From assembly GCF_001724605.1 (NCBI RefSeq), contig NZ_MEEX01000006.1:62001-126000 (forward strand): 64,000 bases of DNA, in the 5' to 3' direction. Both the position numbers and the translations under genes were made by a program. Below, piece by piece: positions 60,933 through 64,000 of this stretch. This stretch comes from Phenylobacterium sp. SCN 70-31. GTDB lineage: Bacteria > Pseudomonadota > Alphaproteobacteria > Caulobacterales > Caulobacteraceae. How positions within the stretch are numbered: the stretch's first letter is position 1; each line of letters starts with the position of its first letter. Under the pieces are notes generated by a model. It had not been told where the DNA came from, searched no databases, and saw only the letters and a program-made list of their open reading frames with translations.

Positions 60933-61319
60933 ATGAAGACGCTACATCTCGCGGCGTACGCCGCCGTGCTCTCGATGCTGGCCGCCGCGCCGGTGGGCGC
61001 CGACGAGCCCGGACCGGGGGGCTCCCGCCCGCCCGTGGCCAAGACCGGGGCCGACGTCTACCGGATGTACTGTCAGGCCTGCCACATGGCCGACGCCAAG
61101 GGCGCGGTCGGCGCCGCAGCCTTTCCGCCGCTGGCGGACAATCCCCGTATGGGGACCACGGCCTACGCCATCTATGTGATCCAGGAAGGGAAGGGAGGGA
61201 TGCCGCCCTTCAAGGCCATGCTGTCGCGGGATCAGACGGCGGCGGTGGTGGCCTATCTGCGAACCCATTTCGGCAACAGCTACGCCGAGCCGGTGACGGC
61301 GACCGACGTGCCGCCCTGA
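60933..61319 (+). CDS. c-type cytochrome
   Basis: Signal peptide, YRMYCQACHMAD (CxxCH), distal Met in MPPFKAML. Confidence 0.93.
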   Translation: MKTLHLAAYAAVLSMLAAAPVGADEPGPGGSRPPVAKTGADVYRMYCQACHMADAKGAVGAAAFPPLADNPRMGTTAYAIYVIQEGKGGMPPFKAMLSRDQTAAVVAYLRTHFGNSYAEPVTATDVPP

Positions 61320-61358
61320 TCCTGCTTCTACCTGCCGCGAGGCGGTCCGCGCGACGGG

Positions 61359-61781
61359 CTAGATCTCGATGACGGTCAAGCCCAGCTTCCGCGCCTCCCG
61401 CGCCATGACCTGATCGAACGTGAGCAGCGGCGCGCCGATCCGCTGCGCGATCACGACATGCAGCGCATCGGGCGTCCTCAGGGTTGTGTCGAGAGATCGC
61501 AGCATGCGTTCTGCGGCGCGGATGTCGGCCGAGGCGACCTCGATCCGCTCGGCGGCGCTTGCGGCCCAGCCATCGATGCCCGCCAGCGCCGTCCTTGCGT
61601 CCTCCCTGGACAGCACCCGCATGCGAACGCCCCGCGAAATCGCCGAAACCGCCTCGGCGATCGTCCAGTCGCTGAGAACGGAGGCCTCCGACCCCGTGCC
61701 GACGAACATTCGGGCGCGATCGGAGAATTCGTCACGAACGAACAGCGAAACGAGCGCGCTGGCGTCGAAATAGGCAGTCAA
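61359..61781 (-). CDS. PIN domain toxin (VapC-type)
   Basis: AYFDASALVSLFVRDE, TPDALHVVIAQRIGAPLLTFDQVMA acidic residues. Confidence 0.93.
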   Translation of the reverse strand: MTAYFDASALVSLFVRDEFSDRARMFVGTGSEASVLSDWTIAEAVSAISRGVRMRVLSREDARTALAGIDGWAASAAERIEVASADIRAAERMLRSLDTTLRTPDALHVVIAQRIGAPLLTFDQVMAREARKLGLTVIEI

Positions 61782-62026
61782 TAGCTCTCGTCGCGCATCT
61801 GCCGGACCAGCTCGACCGCGCCCGGATAGTCCTTTCCGGGCTCAACCCGATGCGCATCCAGCCAGTCGAGGTCGGCCTGGGTGACCTTCCCGCGCGTCGG
61901 CCGAACGGGCCTTATCTCGGCCACCGGCACGCCGTGGCGCGTGATCACCACGTCTTCGCCCTTCGCCGCACGGGCGATCAGGTCCGACAGCTTGTTCTTG
62001 GCTTCCGCGACGCTGTGATGACTCAT
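61778..62026 (-). CDS. Phd/YefM-type antitoxin
   Basis: SVAEAKNKLSDLIARAAKGEDVVITRHGVPVAEI; 4-bp overlap with toxin. Confidence 0.93.
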   Translation of the reverse strand: MSHHSVAEAKNKLSDLIARAAKGEDVVITRHGVPVAEIRPVRPTRGKVTQADLDWLDAHRVEPGKDYPGAVELVRQMRDESY

Positions 62027-62098
62027 GGGCGAAATATAGCTATCAGATGGCCATTCTGTCCATGTTGTCGGACTTGCCGGGTCGGCGCAGCCGGGAAC

Positions 62099-62563
62099 TC
62101 AACCGCCGCAGAGCGCCAGGAAGCGGGCGCTGAGGCGGTGGGGCGCGGCTGGGAAGCGCTCGGGGCGGTCCAGCCCGATCGAGACGGCTCCGGTGCGCCC
62201 GAAGCGGGCCAAGACGTCGGAGGCTGCGGGCGTCTCGGCGCGGTGGACCTCGCCGAACAGGTCATCGGCCTCGGTCCGCACGGGGAGGTCCACCCGCGCC
62301 GGGCCGGACGCCAGGACCAGCCGCCGGGGCGGGCGTTCGGCGGCCCCGAAGACGAGGAGGTCCACCTGCCCCGAGCCCCGTCGGCATTCCAGAGCGACGG
62401 CGAGATGGTCGCTCTCGCGCACCCCGTAGACAAGGGCGGGACGGTCGGCCTCGTTCAGGATCCAGGTCATGCCGTCGACTTCCGGACTCCCGAGGGCCGC
62501 CGGGTGCGCGCAGGCGGCCAGGGCCAGGGGGACGATCAGGCAAAGGGCGGCCGGGCGGCGCAT
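62099..62563 (-). CDS. Hypothetical lipoprotein
   Basis: Lipobox-like LALAACAHP; downstream of flgH. Confidence 0.7.
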   Translation of the reverse strand: MRRPAALCLIVPLALAACAHPAALGSPEVDGMTWILNEADRPALVYGVRESDHLAVALECRRGSGQVDLLVFGAAERPPRRLVLASGPARVDLPVRTEADDLFGEVHRAETPAASDVLARFGRTGAVSIGLDRPERFPAAPHRLSARFLALCGG

Positions 62564-62623
62564 GAGGTCTCTCCCGAAGGGGCCGGAAGCAGAGAACGCC
62601 ATGGTCGCCCGTGCGATCCCGGC

Positions 62624-63361
62624 TCAGAACGGCGAGAAGCGTTCCAGCAGCGACTGGCCGGCGGGGGTCTTCTGGACGCGGCTGATGTCGCCACGGCCGC
62701 CGTAGCTGATGCGGGCCTCGGCGATCTGGGTGTGGCGGATGGTGTTGGCCGAGGAGATGTCCGTAGGCCGCACGATGCCGGCGACGGTGAGCTGGCGCAG
62801 ATCGGTGTTGGTGCGCACCTCCTGGGTGCCCTGGATCACCATGTTGCCGTTGGGGAGGATGCCCGTGACCACCGCGGCGATCGTGAGGCTGATCTTTTCC
62901 GAGCGACTGACGGCACCCGCGCCGGCGTTCGAGGTGTTCGAGCGGGTCTCGATGGCGTTGGCCGGGTCGAACTCGCCGGGCAGCAGGCGGCCCAGGCTGG
63001 ATTCCAGGCCCAGCAGGTGCGGCACGCCGGCGTTCATGCCCGAGGAGCGGGAACTGGAGGTGGCGTTGGTGGTCTTGGCGCTGTCGTCGATGTCGATCTG
63101 GACGGTCAGGATGTCGCCCACCCGGCTGGCGCGCTGGTCGTTGAAGAAGGCGCGGGCGCCGACGCGCCACAGCGAATTGGCGCCGGCGGCCTGGGGCAGG
63201 GGCTCGCGGGCCGAGGCCAGCGGCAGCACGTTCTGGTCGCGCGGGACCAGGGCGGCGGGATAGCCGACGGGCGCGAGTTCCGGCCCCTTCACGGCTTCCG
63301 AGACCGTCGAGCAGGCGGCGAGCGGGGCGAGGGCGACGAGGGTGAGAAGACGCAGACGCAT
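62624..63361 (-). CDS. flgH: Flagellar L-ring protein FlgH
   Basis: LAACSTVSE lipobox, SLWRVGARAFFNDQRASRVGDILTVQIDIDDSAKTTNATS, GNMVIQGTQEVRTNTDLRQLTVAGIVRPTDIS. Confidence 0.96.
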   Translation of the reverse strand: MRLRLLTLVALAPLAACSTVSEAVKGPELAPVGYPAALVPRDQNVLPLASAREPLPQAAGANSLWRVGARAFFNDQRASRVGDILTVQIDIDDSAKTTNATSSSRSSGMNAGVPHLLGLESSLGRLLPGEFDPANAIETRSNTSNAGAGAVSRSEKISLTIAAVVTGILPNGNMVIQGTQEVRTNTDLRQLTVAGIVRPTDISSANTIRHTQIAEARISYGGRGDISRVQKTPAGQSLLERFSPF

Positions 63362-63375
63362 GGCGAGGGCTTCCT

Positions 63376-64000
63376 TCAACGGAGCGCGTAACGGGAAGAG
63401 CGGGCGAGCTTCAGCTCATCCGCCTGGGGGCCGACCGCGGCCTGACCGGGTCCGGTGACCACGGCCTGGACAGTCTTCTTCGACGTGACGTTCTGCACGT
63501 TGATGGTCTCGCCGACGCCGCCGCCGGCCAGGGCCTTGGCCTGGAGAGCGAGGGAGACGCCGCCGTTGTCGTAGGTCAGGGTTACGATCTCGTTGGCCTT
63601 GACCACCTGGGGCGCCGAGACGTCGCGGGCGGTCACGACGGCTCCGGCCCGCAGGGGACGCCGGGCGGCCAGACCGATCACCGCCTCCGGCTCGCCGGGG
63701 CTGTCGGCGGGGGCGATGGCGGACTTGCCCCAGACGAGGTCGGCGGGCTGAACGACCTCGCCGGCCGAGAGACTCCGCGCCCAGGTGAGGACGTCCACGT
63801 TCCCGCGGGCGGCCACGGCGCCGGCCGTCGGTCCGGAGGCGGCGCCGGCCGCGGGGCCGCGCACGACGATCTGGCGCAGGCCCTGGGCGTTCGCCCAGTC
63901 CAGTCCCGCGCGCGCGGCGGCCAGACGGACCGCCTGGGCGCTGAGCATCACCGTGGCCATCGGGCGCGAGGCGATGGGGATCGAGCCCGCGGCGCCGGCG
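63376..64000 (-). CDS. flgA: Flagellar basal body P-ring formation protein FlgA, partial (runs off window)
   Basis: AARRPLRAGAVVTARDVSAPQVVKANEIVTLTYDNGGVSLALQAKALAGGGVGETINVQNVTSKKTVQAVVTGPG; adjacent to flgH. Confidence 0.9.
   Translation of the reverse strand, partial: AGAAGSIPIASRPMATVMLSAQAVRLAAARAGLDWANAQGLRQIVVRGPAAGAASGPTAGAVAARGNVDVLTWARSLSAGEVVQPADLVWGKSAIAPADSPGEPEAVIGLAARRPLRAGAVVTARDVSAPQVVKANEIVTLTYDNGGVSLALQAKALAGGGVGETINVQNVTSKKTVQAVVTGPGQAAVGPQADELKLARSSRYALR

Overview
High-GC alphaproteobacterial chromosome segment (gene content and order suggest Caulobacterales/Phenylobacterium-like; this is inference). About 60 CDS plus one tRNA-Ser(GGA). Most of the window is housekeeping: lepA, pheST, rplT-rpmI, infC, xseB/polyprenyl synthase/dxs, and the edge of a flagellar flgA-flgH cluster. 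Accessory pieces: (1) a catabolic-looking cluster at 1-7.7 kb (MFS, MatB-like acyl-CoA synthetase, TonB receptor, MmgE/PrpD) with three matching TTCCAT-N3-ATGGAA palindromes; (2) a decayed island beside tRNA-Ser flanked by ~450-bp diverged direct repeats; (3) a pheS-ASCH-pheT operon where a REP-like palindrome with a G13/C13 tract has removed the ASCH stop and joins it in frame to pheT; (4) a class B3 metallo-beta-lactamase beside a tandem MFS pair; (5) a radical-SAM + DUF4130-UdgX DNA-repair module; (6) a serine-recombinase-like protein lacking the catalytic serine motif; (7) a Tat-type FAD amine oxidase paired with a cytochrome c; (8) a VapBC-type toxin-antitoxin pair. No CRISPR array, rRNA or intact prophage was seen. 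All family calls come from reading motifs in the translations; no database search was run.
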